NCBI GenBank assembly: GCA_025330725.1
Contig: JAIWND010000001.1
Location: 682,001-746,000, forward strand
Direction of reading: 5' to 3'
Length of the DNA stretch: 64,000 nt
From: Chlamydoabsidia padenii
Lineage: Eukaryota; Mucoromycota; Mucoromycetes; Mucorales; Cunninghamellaceae
Part shown: positions 22,519 to 32,749 of the stretch, in pieces
Numbering within the stretch: position 1 is the stretch's first letter
How the letters are laid out: every line of letters begins with the position of its first letter
Made by a program: the position numbers and the translations under genes
The notes under the pieces: generated by a model
What the model was told of the DNA's origin: nothing
The model's input: only the letters and a program-made list of their open reading frames with translations
Database searches by the model: none

Positions 22519-24354
22519 ATGGCCTCCTCAGAACTACAAGATTACCTATCAGTATACGGTTTGGAACTACAAACAACAACAGATACCACTAAAGGAAGAA
22601 CCGTTGTATCAACTGACTATCACAAGCGGGGCACCATTCTTGTCACCTCACAACCTTTAGGAGCTGTAGCCTTACCATCGACTCGACCTGAAATCTGCAA
22701 CTACTGCTTCCGAAAACCATCGACTCCTGAAACACTTCAACGGTGCTCTCAATGTAAAAGTGCCTACTTTTGCGACGTGGCTTGTTTCAAGAACGCTTGG
22801 CTTACCTATCACCAGTATGTCTGTCGACCGGCTTCCACCAACCATCAATTCCTCGGTGACGACAATGATCAAGATGCTTTGGATTTGGAAATGCTCGAAC
22901 GGGTGGCGTTGAACTGCTGGCGTTATAACAAACGGAAATCTGACCACGACAAGAACCAAGACGGTACCAATAGCAAGCAGCAGCAATATAATGTGGATGA
23001 AGAAGGCGTAGAAGTAACAATGGAGGCATTTGATAGTTTAATGGGACATTTTCAACAGCAACCTAAACATACTTTACAGCGTTATCGTCGACTAGCTACA
23101 CAAGCACTCTCACGACCTCACTTGGTGGACAGCGGACTGACAAACGACGAACTGGTGCAGTATTTATGTCGATTCCAGTGCAACAACTTTGGCATTCATG
23201 ATGATAGGTTATTTACTATTGGTGAAGGTACTTATCCGGTGGCCTCCTTATTCAATCACTCTTGCCGTCCTAATGCTGTTGTCATGTTTGAAGGTGCTCT
23301 CCTCTCCATTGTGGCTACTGAACCTATCACACCTAATCAAGAAGTAACTATTGCCTATGTGGATGCGGCTCATGATCGATCACATCGTCAAACATCTCTG
23401 TCAACAAAGTACTTTTTTAAATGCGACTGTGTCCGTTGTGGTGATAATGATGATGTTTATGGTCAAATTGATACTCTCTTGGGAGAAGAAGCATCTGATT
23501 GGGACCGTGCGCAGGCCTTATTACAAGAAACTCGATTGGATGATCAAAACACGACGACGACATCTTTACGCGACATGATCTTACAACAAGTGAATGATTG
23601 GGACCTTTTGGAAATGTCACGACTCTACGACCGAAGACATGACGGTACACCTGATCCTTCGAAATCTCTGAATTTGGCACACTACACTCATTATGCGATC
23701 CAGTTTTTTACACCTTACTTGTGGTCCTCTTGCAACTTGGGTTTATCATTTGGAAATGCACAGTCTACCTCTAGTGTCTTGTCAAGTACCACCCATACCA
23801 ACCCACCGTCTCGACCGGGCTCTCCACCACCTTTACCATCCACTCCATCACGTGGTCTCTCCTATTTTGATGATCCTTTACCTCAAGCAGCACGACCAAA
23901 GGTACCAACTACTTACAAGGGTATCTTCACTTATCTGTTACCGATCATTCAAGCTTACCCTCTCGACAAGGACTCTGTTGTGCCTTACCGATTGACCACC
24001 TTGGCAGCCTCGACACAATTACTGTATGACGAAATGGACGTGGGTCATTGGCGGAATGCTGTCAAATTAGGTATGTATGTGTTGATACAATATTGCTGGA
24101 TCTATCCTCCTTATCATCCAATGGTTGCTCAACACCTTTTGCTGCTGGCCAAATGTTGCTGGAACTCTATTGTCAAGTCGGAATTGTTGGGTGATGGAAA
24201 GGCTCTGGAAGGTGCGTATGAACGTGGGGTGCGACGCTGGATTATGCTTGCAAAAGAAACAATGGCTACCGTTATGGGCAAACAGGGCGAACAGTGGCGT
24301 GAAGTGATCGAATTGGAATGGATTTTTTTACGCGAACAAAAGTTAAAGGAATAG
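22519..24354 (+). CDS. SET and MYND domain protein (SMYD-like methyltransferase)
   Basis: Intronless frame of 611 codons from a true ATG. The MYND zinc finger is at residues 60-102: CNYCFRKP, RCSQCKSAYFCDVACF, HQYVC. The SET domain follows with ASLFNHSCRPNAVVMFEGAL near 243 (NHSC, substrate and AdoMet pocket) and EVTIAYVD, then a post-SET zinc motif FKCDCVRCGD. The C-terminal 250 residues are mostly helical, as in the TPR-like end of SMYD2/3. An insertion rich in Pro/Ser (PPSRPGSPPPLPSTPSRG) breaks the C-terminal part. The family methylates lysines of histone and non-histone proteins; the substrate here is unknown. The lack of introns stands out among its intron-rich neighbours. Confidence 0.93.
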   Translation: MASSELQDYLSVYGLELQTTTDTTKGRTVVSTDYHKRGTILVTSQPLGAVALPSTRPEICNYCFRKPSTPETLQRCSQCKSAYFCDVACFKNAWLTYHQYVCRPASTNHQFLGDDNDQDALDLEMLERVALNCWRYNKRKSDHDKNQDGTNSKQQQYNVDEEGVEVTMEAFDSLMGHFQQQPKHTLQRYRRLATQALSRPHLVDSGLTNDELVQYLCRFQCNNFGIHDDRLFTIGEGTYPVASLFNHSCRPNAVVMFEGALLSIVATEPITPNQEVTIAYVDAAHDRSHRQTSLSTKYFFKCDCVRCGDNDDVYGQIDTLLGEEASDWDRAQALLQETRLDDQNTTTTSLRDMILQQVNDWDLLEMSRLYDRRHDGTPDPSKSLNLAHYTHYAIQFFTPYLWSSCNLGLSFGNAQSTSSVLSSTTHTNPPSRPGSPPPLPSTPSRGLSYFDDPLPQAARPKVPTTYKGIFTYLLPIIQAYPLDKDSVVPYRLTTLAASTQLLYDEMDVGHWRNAVKLGMYVLIQYCWIYPPYHPMVAQHLLLLAKCCWNSIVKSELLGDGKALEGAYERGVRRWIMLAKETMATVMGKQGEQWREVIELEWIFLREQKLKE

Positions 24355-24718
24355 TATATGACATAGCATTTTTTTTTTTTTTTTTGTAAACCTAGTTTGT
24401 ACAGTAGTTATAGTTTTTTATTGATGTTAATGAATTTAAATAAAAACACTTTTACAAATGGATACAAATGGATTAAATAATGTCTCTTTTTCCTAGGTCT
24501 TTTTCGGGTCGGGTCTCAAAAGCGGGACTTGAAATGCATGATTTTTTTTTGGTCCCTTAAACTTCCACTTTATGGTAATCAAGATTGAAAGGTTTATTCA
24601 TACATTCTGTTGCAATCGAAATGATAATAACATATTCTTCATTAATAGCTGTTTTATCTATAGCACAGGAAAGCATTAGGTTAAAATTACATAAACGCTG
24701 ATTTTATAAGACGCATAC
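24355..24718. other. Intergenic
   Basis: AAATAAAAACA signal at about 24437 for the SET/MYND gene. It includes GCGGGACTTGAAAT at 24522-24535 followed by GCATG. No gene seen. Confidence 0.4.
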
Positions 24719-25724
24719 TTAAAGGGGACAGGGTATAGACGTGAATCGATGTATAGTAAAAGAAATAGGTATACCGATGACTCGAATGGTAGGTCTCAGA
24801 TCATAGTTGAGCCTGATATCTTGTTTCTGTGATGATCCCAGTAAACCACACTTGGTCATAATATCCAATAGAATAGAAAAACCTGGATCCACCGATGGAT
24901 CATATTGAACTTGAAATGGAAAGACAAAATGAGTCCTTGATGCTGGATTGATTCTGAGGTTTGTCATATTGCCACCTCCAAGTGGCCGATCTGGTTGTAT
25001 TGGGTAAAATGCCTACATGTCCCCCCCCAAAAAAAGAACCCAAGTAAGCGGGCTTTTAAAATCAATGATCTTTTTTTTTTTTTTTTTTTTTTTTTCCTCC
25101 ACTTACAGTGGCTTTAATCTTCTCAAAGGTAAGTCCTTCCACATTCGGATTGACAACTGTAAAGTTAAGACCAAGATTAATATTGAATGCACCAAGCGTC
25201 TCATTCCCAGAAAGGCGTTGGAATCGCGGAAGCCCATCAGGGTTGTCGGTGGGTCCATTGAAAATGACTGTCGGCATTTGAAATAGAGCGACGAGAATAC
25301 CAGCGACAATGGCAAGGACAATAATAACTACAAGTAGAAAGCAACAAATGCATCGAGTCCACATGGGAAAACAAGGACAACAGATACAGCACAAGTATGA
25401 TAAAACCTTCTTTCTATGGTTTGCGCTGGCTTGCTTTTCTTGATGCTGTTCAATATCACTGCCTACAAAAGCGGGGCTTGAATTTTATGCATGATTACCT
25501 CTCCTCCGCTGACTCTTACGCATATGATGTCAGCACATACTTTGATCTGTTCTTCTGTTCTGTACTGTTTCTTCGTGTGTTGGAGTAACAGGATCAGGTT
25601 GATGAGTGTCTGATGATTCATGATTCGGATTGGATGAATCATTTGTATCCGGGGTACCTGTCAGAGTGGGCGCTCTCAAAGGCGTGGGTGAAGTGCTGTT
25701 TGGTGAAATGGTTCTTTCTTCCAT
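24719..25724 (-). CDS. LEA-2 domain single-pass membrane protein
   Basis: Three exons on the minus strand: 25541-25724, 25107-25462, 24719-25012 (834 nt, 277 residues). A Pro/Ser/Thr-rich cytosolic N-terminus leads to a cysteine cluster CCICCPCFPMWTRCICC directly before a hydrophobic helix LLVVIIVLAIVAGILVALF, suggesting palmitoylation next to the membrane. The luminal or outer part carries the LEA-2 fold signature LGLNFTVVNPNVEGLTFEKI and FVFPFQVQYDP. Fungal proteins of this type are mostly uncharacterised; plant LEA-2 proteins relate to stress. Exon 2 was chosen by frame because only the acceptor TTTTGTAG at 25463 keeps the Cys cluster. Intron 1 contains a GCGGGGCTTGAATT element. Divergent from AP-3 mu. 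Confidence 0.85.
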
Positions 25725-26226
25725 GGCAAGAAGGAGAAAAGTAAAGATATAAAAATGAGAGAGAGGGAAAAAAAGAAAAAAGAAAACTGGTAAAGTAGAC
25801 TAAGGCTAATCTGTATTTGTGATAGGACAAAATAGGATTTGCATACTGCATAACATACTAAAAGCACACATACATATTATTCTTTAGTATTTTTCTTAAT
25901 AAAGAAGATAGAGCATATAGTTTCAGTTCTACATTATCCCCTCACACAACTCAAACCATCCCAGCCGACCATACTCAGGTTTGACTTTTTTTTTTTTTTT
26001 TTTTTTTGTTTTTTTGTTTTTTTGTTTTCTTCAAGTTATGTAACATCAAATAATCTCTTCATAATTCTGACCATAATAGCCTTCATTATCATAAACATTT
26101 ATTATAATGAGTGGTTGCATATAGACATGGTGCATGGTACCTTTTCTGAAGCAAAGTGATCGACTCAAAAAGGACCATGCTCCATTGGATTGGAGGGAGC
26201 GGGATTTCAAATATAGTTGAAACGCT

Positions 26227-26266
<40 letters not shown>

Positions 26267-26296
26267 AATCCTTCTTCCTTTACTTCATTCCCATCC
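25725..26296. promoter_or_regulatory. Divergent promoter region LEA-2 protein / AP-3 mu
   Basis: No gene. Features: T tract with TTTTTTG steps at 25986-26028, GCGGGATTTCAAAT at 26199-26212 and a run of about 36 T at 26230-26265 just upstream of the AP-3 mu ATG. Confidence 0.45.
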
Positions 26297-28247
26297 ATGA
26301 TAAACTCGTTATTTGTTATCAATCCACAGGGGTAAGTTTAACAAAGTAAACAAACGTAAATAACAAGTAAAAAAAAAATGTATATTAAACTAAAGAGACA
26401 CACCTCTTTTATTATTATTGTTTGTAGTAAAATCATTATTGAAAAACACTGGAGGGGAATACTGTCACGACAAATAGTAGACGTCTTTAACGATGAAAGC
26501 TACAAGTTTATGAACTCCTCACCTGGTACTCTCAACAAGGAGGATCTTACGGTAACTGGCAAGGATATTCTTTTTACGAAACAGGATGTCCCTCCAGTAT
26601 TGGAATCTAGCAAGTATTGGTTACTAAATGTGCTTCGTGATGACCTGACTTGGTTGTGTCCGGTAGACAAAGAAGGTAAAGTGTATGCTGTATTGATATA
26701 TAAGATGGAACTAACTTGATGATTTATCGTTTATACTTTTTAGTGGATCCTATGCTTGTGTTTGAATTCCTCCACCGTATCATTGACGTTCTCACTGATT
26801 ATTTGGGTGATATCTCTGAAGCCTCGATTAGAGAAAACTTTGTGATTGTATATCAGGTAAATCAAAACAAAAAGATGGTAAAGGGTAAGAATTAACTTTA
26901 TTGTATATCTAGCTACTAGAAGAAATGATGGATTATGGTTATCCTTTGACAACTGAACCCAACGCACTAAAGGAGATCATCATGCCTCCTACTATGATTA
27001 ACAAAGTAATGAACACTGTGAATGCTGCAGCTGGGTAAGTCAAAACATAATATATATATATATATATAGACCATAAATAACTAAACAATACTAACACACG
27101 ACTTCTTTTTTTATATTTATCTTTTATAATAGTGTGGCACCCAAAGTCCCTCAGAACATGTCCAACATTCCTTGGAGAAAGTCTGGAGTCAAGTACACCC
27201 AAAATGAAATCTATTTTGACATCATTGAAGAAATAGATGCCACAATTGCAGCGTAAGTATATATATATATATATATATAAACCTATGGAAGGAAACAGGA
27301 ATATAACTAATGGTGATGTTTTTATTTATATGTATATAGAAATGGTACGGTTGTATCCTGTGAAGCTCATGGGACGGTGGTAGCCAACAGCAAACTCTCT
27401 GGGATGCCTGATCTGACACTTAGCTTTATCAACCCCCGACTGATCGACGATGAAAGCTTCCATCCATGTGTTAGATATCGGAAATGGGAATCAGAAAAGG
27501 TCTTGTCTTTTGTACCCCCTGATGGCCACTTCAAACTAATGTCATACAGGTAATTGTGAAGAAACCTTGAAGGTTATAATGATACTAATCATCTTTTATG
27601 TGATTTATTATAGCGTCGCCCTGTCTCCTCACCAATCCATGCCTTTACAAGTCAAGCCACAAATCCTTCCCACCAAGAACGGTGGTAAATTCGATATCTC
27701 TGTGCTTCCTCGATCTACTGACGGCAAACCCATCGAAAAAGTCGCCATCTCTTTACCTATGCCTAAATCAACGACCAGCGTCAGTGCTACTTGTAATGTA
27801 GGGAACTATATGTATGATCCCGTCACAAAGGTATATGAAAAAAAAAAAAAATAGGAATAACATCTACAAGGATGGGACAGCTGGTACTCATACATCCATT
27901 TGCCATCTTTTTTATATCTTAGACGATCAATTGGGAAATCGGGAAAGTACAACAACGCGAACGGGCACCCATGCTATCAGGGGTATTTAACAGCAGGTAT
28001 ATTAAAAACGAAAATAAAAAGGAGGGGAGGGGGAGCGAATAATAACTAACTGATATTGGGGGTTTGTATTCTCTATAGTGATTCTCAACCTGAAGTAGGC
28101 CTGACTGTGGGTGTGGACTTCCAAATCAGCATGTACTCAGTGTCTGGCTTAAAGGTGGATAGTCTGCGGTTATTCCATGAAGGATACAAGCCATACAAAG
28201 GGGTGCGAAGTATGACAAAAGCCGGGAAATTCCAAGTACGCACATAG
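26297..28247 (+). CDS. APM3: AP-3 adaptor complex mu subunit
   Basis: Nine exons: 26297-26331, 26428-26675, 26744-26856, 26913-27034, 27133-27252, 27340-27549, 27614-27830, 27923-27996, 28079-28247 (1308 nt, 435 residues, normal for the family). Exon 1 encodes only MINSLFVINPQG and joins GKIIIEKHWRG, rebuilding the mu-type longin start. The N-terminal longin domain ends near LLEEMMDYGYPLTTEPNALKEII, and the mu homology domain follows (NIPWRKSGVKYTQNEIYFDI, TVVANSKLSGMPDLTLSFINP), ending VRSMTKAGKFQVRT, the conserved AP-3 mu C-terminus. The complex sorts cargo such as alkaline phosphatase from Golgi to vacuole. AATAAAC follows at about 28323. Convergent with BUB1. Confidence 0.96.
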
Positions 28248-28538
28248 TATAGAATATAAATTAATATATTATAGTATAGTATTGCTGACCACATGTACGT
28301 ATATAATATATCTTTATGAATTTAATAAACGATCTCTCTCTATTATACCAATCCTTTTATTTGATCTTGTCTACCCATCATCCTGCTTCTGACTAGTATA
28401 ATACATGTCTAGTGTTATCTTTATTTATAAAATAATCAATCAAACAGTTATACTAAATAAAATGCTATTATTACTATATACAAACATAATATATCTAAAC
28501 CAGCAACTCTTTGGACACAGGGGAAGGCCACACCAGGT

Positions 28539-31133
28539 TTACTTTTTGCTTCTGTTGTAATAATCGTAAAGATACAGTTGGTGGATAGCCTTGTTCTTTA
28601 TATCATCTTTATCCATAGACAATTCCAATTCCATAATCAATGCATCCAAATCGCGTATACCATCCTCTAAACTAGGAGCAGGAGAGACCACCAATGTTTT
28701 AAAAAAAGTATTCCAAAATGATTCGTTCCAATATCGTCTTGGTCGGATAGGACGCCCCATTAAAATTTGATTCGAGAATAAGAGCATATGAGCGCAATTA
28801 GCAATACCCCAATAGTCAACATGGTGAGGAGGCCAGAAAGACCCAGATGCAATCGCAGGCATATCTACTCTTTTGTTCGGAACCCATGCCGCTTTAGCCA
28901 AAATGATTTGTCGTTTAGGTTTGTTGGAAGTGCTAGCCAAAGGAGAGAATAGATTGAGATTCAAAGCCAGTCCGAAATCAATCAGTTTGATCGATATGTT
29001 GTCCCAATAAGTACGATCCGAGCTGTATGGAGGTGGTGGTGGTAGTGCGTGTTCATGCTTGTAGTTTGTTGGGTTAATGTTGGTTAATGTATCCATAATC
29101 GAGTAATCCATCATAATATTGTCCAGCTTAATATCCATATGTATGAGGTGAGCAGAGTGTAACATGTTAATGCCTTGGAGGAGCCGTAACATCAAGAGTT
29201 GCACCAAAGGTTCAGATACTGCGTTGTCGCCATTTTCAAGGAATACATTCAAACAATCCAATAAAGTGCCTTGAGAAACATAATCTATTGTCATATAGCT
29301 TGTTGATTGATCGAGATAAAGAGCATGAGATCGTACTGCAAAGCGGTGTGCGACTGGACATTGTTGGTAAATGAGTTGGTGCATATAATGTTCCCATCTA
29401 TCAAGCCGTTTGTGTATTTTCAATGCCACCGGTCGATTTCTCCATGTTGCTTTATAGACCGATCCGTATTTCCCTTCTCCAAGGAATTCCTGTACTTGTA
29501 CCGTTTCTTGATCCAATGTAAAACAAACTCCGTCTGTTTTATTTTTACCGCGTCGATTTCGATGGAGGACTTTAAGAGACCGTGGGTTGGATGATTTGAC
29601 CGAATCATGTGTTGTATTTTTAATCACCTGAGGCACCACGAGAGACTGCTTGTAATCATATTGTAAAGGAAAAGTGATCATGATTGGTGATCCAATAGGC
29701 TGATTGTCGGCATCAGGTAGCGGCGTGGGAGGGTGATTATCGTCTTGTTTCTGTTGTTTCTGTTGTTCTTGTTGTTCTTGTTTGAGTACCTGTCCTTGTC
29801 GAAGTACCTGTTCTTGTTGAAGTGCCTGTTCTTGTTGAAGTAGCTGTTGCTGTTGAAGTAGCTGTTGCTGTTGAAGTACCGTAGATTCTGGTGATTTCTT
29901 CTGTTGGTGCTTTTTAGTATCTTCGTCGCGCCAAATCAGTAAGGCGTTCTTGCTGTGATTATCGTTTCCACCAAGTAGATACTGTGATGGCTTCTGATGT
30001 GGTACTCTGAGGTGATCAGCACGTTGTTTTCCTTTATCGATGAAGCTGGATTTGTGATGCTTATTGAATAAATAGTGAGGTAGTTTGAGGGTGATGCTTT
30101 CAGACTTGATGTGTTGGTGGTCAGGCTGAATAAGAGGTTGATGATGTTGCTGCTTTTTAGTATCTTTCTCGCGCCAAATCATTAACGTGTCCTTGCTGTG
30201 ATTATCGTTTCCACCAAATAGATACTGTGATGGCTTCTGATGTGGTACTTTGAGGTGATCAGCACGTTGTTTTCCTTTATCGATGGAGCTGGATTTGTGA
30301 TGCTTATTGAATAAATAGTGAGGTAGTTTGAGGGTGATGCTTTCAGACTTGATGTGTTGATGGCCGGGCTGGATAAGAGGTTGCCGTTGATGGTGATCCT
30401 GTTGAAAAGAGTCCAACTTCGCCGGTGGATCAAGGCGAGCTAACATAAAAAGACAAAAAGCATATGAGTATTGTGAATCAAGAGATATATTGTTCCTCGT
30501 CCCTATTTGCTTACCTGCAAGATCTAAGCGCTGTTTATCGAACGCCATAAGAGCAGCTTGATTGATATAGAATACCAGTGCACACAAAGCGCCATACACC
30601 CCAGTAGATCCTAATCCAAAAACATACAAAGGCCGTTGTGCTTGTGAATATAGTCTTGATGAGTGTGCCGTGAGCGAAGGAGGTTTAGAGTCCCAAATTC
30701 CATGTTCCAAATTCCACAAAGACCGTTCAAGGATTACCATCGGTTGAGCCTTCATAACAAGACCTTTTTTCAATACAGCCTGTGCATCCAATTTTCTACT
30801 TGACATTAACAAGGCAAAGACAAGATTAGGTCATTACAGAGAATGTAGTTTGAGTGTATATTGTATAGTTTACCTATTTAAAGCAAGGTAATGATAGCCA
30901 ACATCTTGATACAACAAAGCTTGAGAAGAGGCATATTGATTGTCAAGTAAATGCTGATAAATTGGTAAAGGATGTTTAGAGAGGAGTGCCAGGTAAAGCC
31001 ATAGTTGAAGATAGCGTATAGTCCACCCTTTGTTTCTAATTGAAGAGATCCATTCTTTTAGTAAACGAAGTATGTTGGTAAGTGGTGCATTAGTTTTAAT
31101 AAGACGTTTTAATTTTGTTTTGTAAACCAACAT
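28539..31133 (-). CDS. BUB1: Mitotic checkpoint serine/threonine kinase BUB1
   Basis: Three exons on the minus strand: 30874-31133, 30515-30795, 28539-30439 (2442 nt, 813 residues). The N-terminus has the Bub1/Mad3 TPR region: GWTIRYLQLWLYLALLSKHPLPIYQHL, SSQALLYQDVGYHYLALNRRKLDAQAVLKKGL and AQPMVILERSLWNLE. The kinase domain runs from about 495: GEGKYGSVYKA (glycine loop), PVALKIHK (Lys), HMDIKLDNIMM (catalytic loop with HMD) and LIDFGLALNL (DFG). Bub1 acts at kinetochores and phosphorylates histone H2A to recruit shugoshin. Oddities: the usual first 40 residues before the TPR (and any KEN box) are not visible, so an upstream exon may be missing; residues of about 200-357 are a tandem 81-codon duplication; then a Gln-rich tract. 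ATG at 31133 follows a long pyrimidine-rich leader without AG. Confidence 0.93.
29911..30383. repeat. 243 bp in-frame tandem duplication inside BUB1
   Basis: Copy at 30154-30383 and copy at 29911-30140 are nearly identical over 230 bp with a period of 243 bp (81 codons). Each encodes HQHIKSESITLKLPHYLFNK, then SIDKGKQRADHL/SFIDKGKQRADHL and a GGNDNHSK block with a tryptophan (IWR). Few substitutions separate them, so the event looks recent. Confidence 0.95.
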
Positions 31134-31306
31134 AAAAGATGATAAAAGCAGTTTGTATGATAAAAAGTAAGTTTTATTAAAAAATTCATGAAGGTAAGAG
31201 AATAAAGTAGAGAAAGAAAGAAATTGAAAATGCGTGGGAGAGTATGAAGACCAAAAAAAAATCAAGTTGTAGGCGGGGAATGAAAAATGGAGGCGGAGGG
31301 TAAATT

Positions 31307-31582
31307 TTAATGCATTGCCTTGTCCAAGTACTGGTAGCCAGTGTTAGCATCCCAAAGGGAATCGTCCACCGATTCGTCTTCACTGACGGAAGCATCTGAT
31401 ACCAAAACACTGTCAGCACTGGTCGTTGAAGTCCTTCGCTTTTGATTGTTCAGTAACTTGGAAAGTTCCGACCATGGTAAATCCATAAAGCTAGAGTTCT
31501 TTGGTGTGGTCACACTTGGGTCTTCATTTATAAGATTGGGGATGGTCTTGATGTGTTCAAGTAACTTGTGGCCAGGATCCAT
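31307..31582 (-). CDS. Small uncharacterised Ser-rich protein
   Basis: Single-exon frame of 91 codons from a true ATG (MDPGHKLLEHIKTIPNLINE). It carries MDLPWSELSKLLNNQKRR in the middle, a phosphoserine-like acidic region (SDASVSEDESVDDSLWD), and ends GYQYLDKAMH. I recognise no family. It sits 170 bp upstream of the BUB1 start on the same strand. I tested it as a missing BUB1 first exon, but the sequence between 31306 and 31133 on the minus strand has no usable AG acceptor, so it is more likely a separate gene. Its coding character is moderate: no homopolymer bias and an acidic-Ser pattern typical of CK2 targets. Confidence 0.5.
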   Translation of the reverse strand: MDPGHKLLEHIKTIPNLINEDPSVTTPKNSSFMDLPWSELSKLLNNQKRRTSTTSADSVLVSDASVSEDESVDDSLWDANTGYQYLDKAMH

Positions 31583-32749
31583 GTTTTATATACTGTGTTT
31601 TGTTTTTTAATAAAAAGAAAAGTGAAAGAAAGGAAAATCCCTTGCTCAATTTATTCAAAAACGCCTGGGAAAAGTGATTCCAAAAGGAGAGATCGTGGGA
31701 TATTCGTGCCCCTTTTGGAAAAGATCATTTGATAATGGAACACGTTTTCTAGTTTCTTGTTTGTTTCGATTGGGGGGCATTAATCCCCTAGCAACTTTCT
31801 GACTAAAAATACCTCAGCTGTGCTTGCGGCGTTTGAAACCATGGCTTTTTTTTTTCTTTTTTTTCTTTTATATCATTCTCATGCTGATTGATAAATGTAC
31901 CAATATGCATAAAAGCTGTGTGCAAGATACATTACTTGAGGTACAAATATCAACTTTCCTAATAATACGACAAGGAAAATAGTGATAACTTGTGATTCCG
32001 CGGAACTTGCTGACTCAAATGTCCAAGTGTACCTTTGTTGACTTTCCTTTTCTGATGATCGGATTTGAAATACAATTTTATTGTGCTCGGTGAAAATGGA
32101 ATCAGGAACCATCATGCCTCGGGGTTTAGTATCTCAATGCTTCCTTATAAGGTCATCAGCGATAAAAATGATTGCTTTCATTCAAGGTACATAAGATATT
32201 CCTTGATGTTTGTGTAGAAGTATTTGGGTATCAAAAACAAACAAACAACTGGGTTGTAGCCGGATCAGACCCGCACCGAGGTTGCCTGAAATGCATAAAT
32301 GATATAAAGTCAGGCTCCATCAACAAAAGTTGATAATGGATAAGCCTTGTTTGATAATCACATAATTCTATTCCGATAAACAACTAATATGATGAAAACA
32401 TTTATTCTTTACTGGTTTGAAATGATGGTACTGTAGCCGAGTACTCATTCGCTTTCCAAAGAAAACTAAATGGGACAATTTGATTGGTTGATCATCCCAA
32501 CACTATTTTTAGCCTTTTCTTGGGTTCCTATTTTTTTTAAAGAGCGCCACCAAGGAACAATCAATCTCCTCTCACTTTCACTTATTTCCTTTTTATCTTC
32601 TTTACCTTCTTCGCCCTATTCTAATTCTTCATAAAACTTGGTAGAATACACCTTCTTCCTTATCTCTCCATCTTGAAAATACTATTTTAGGGACAGATAC
32701 ATCTCATACCTTATCTTGATACCTATCATTACTGATAAAGATACTTCAT
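31583..32749. promoter_or_regulatory. 1.2 kb intergenic region upstream of the F-BAR gene
   Basis: Contains GCGGCGTTTGAAACC at 31826-31840 and TCGGATTTGAAAT at about 32059-32071. A 78-codon ATG frame on the minus strand (31879-32115) has one hydrophobic segment (ITIFLVVLLGKLIFV) but no other support. A CT-rich leader lies at 32570-32640. Otherwise nothing recognised. Confidence 0.4.

Noticed and set aside
25330..25541. Direct splice from LEA-2 exon 1 to an acceptor at about 25330
   Set aside because: In frame, but it would remove the conserved Cys-rich juxtamembrane segment; the acceptor at 25463 keeps it and is also in frame.
31134..31582. Small 91-codon gene as first exon of BUB1
   Set aside because: No AG acceptor between it and the BUB1 start, and the frame ends in its own stop codon.
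31879..32115. 78-codon ATG frame on the minus strand with one hydrophobic segment
   Set aside because: No family resemblance and no promoter-like leader; kept only as a note in the intergenic entry.
32221..32300. GC-richer patch checked for a tRNA
   Set aside because: No cloverleaf with T-arm GTTCRANNC and no matching acceptor stem; no tRNA found anywhere in the window.
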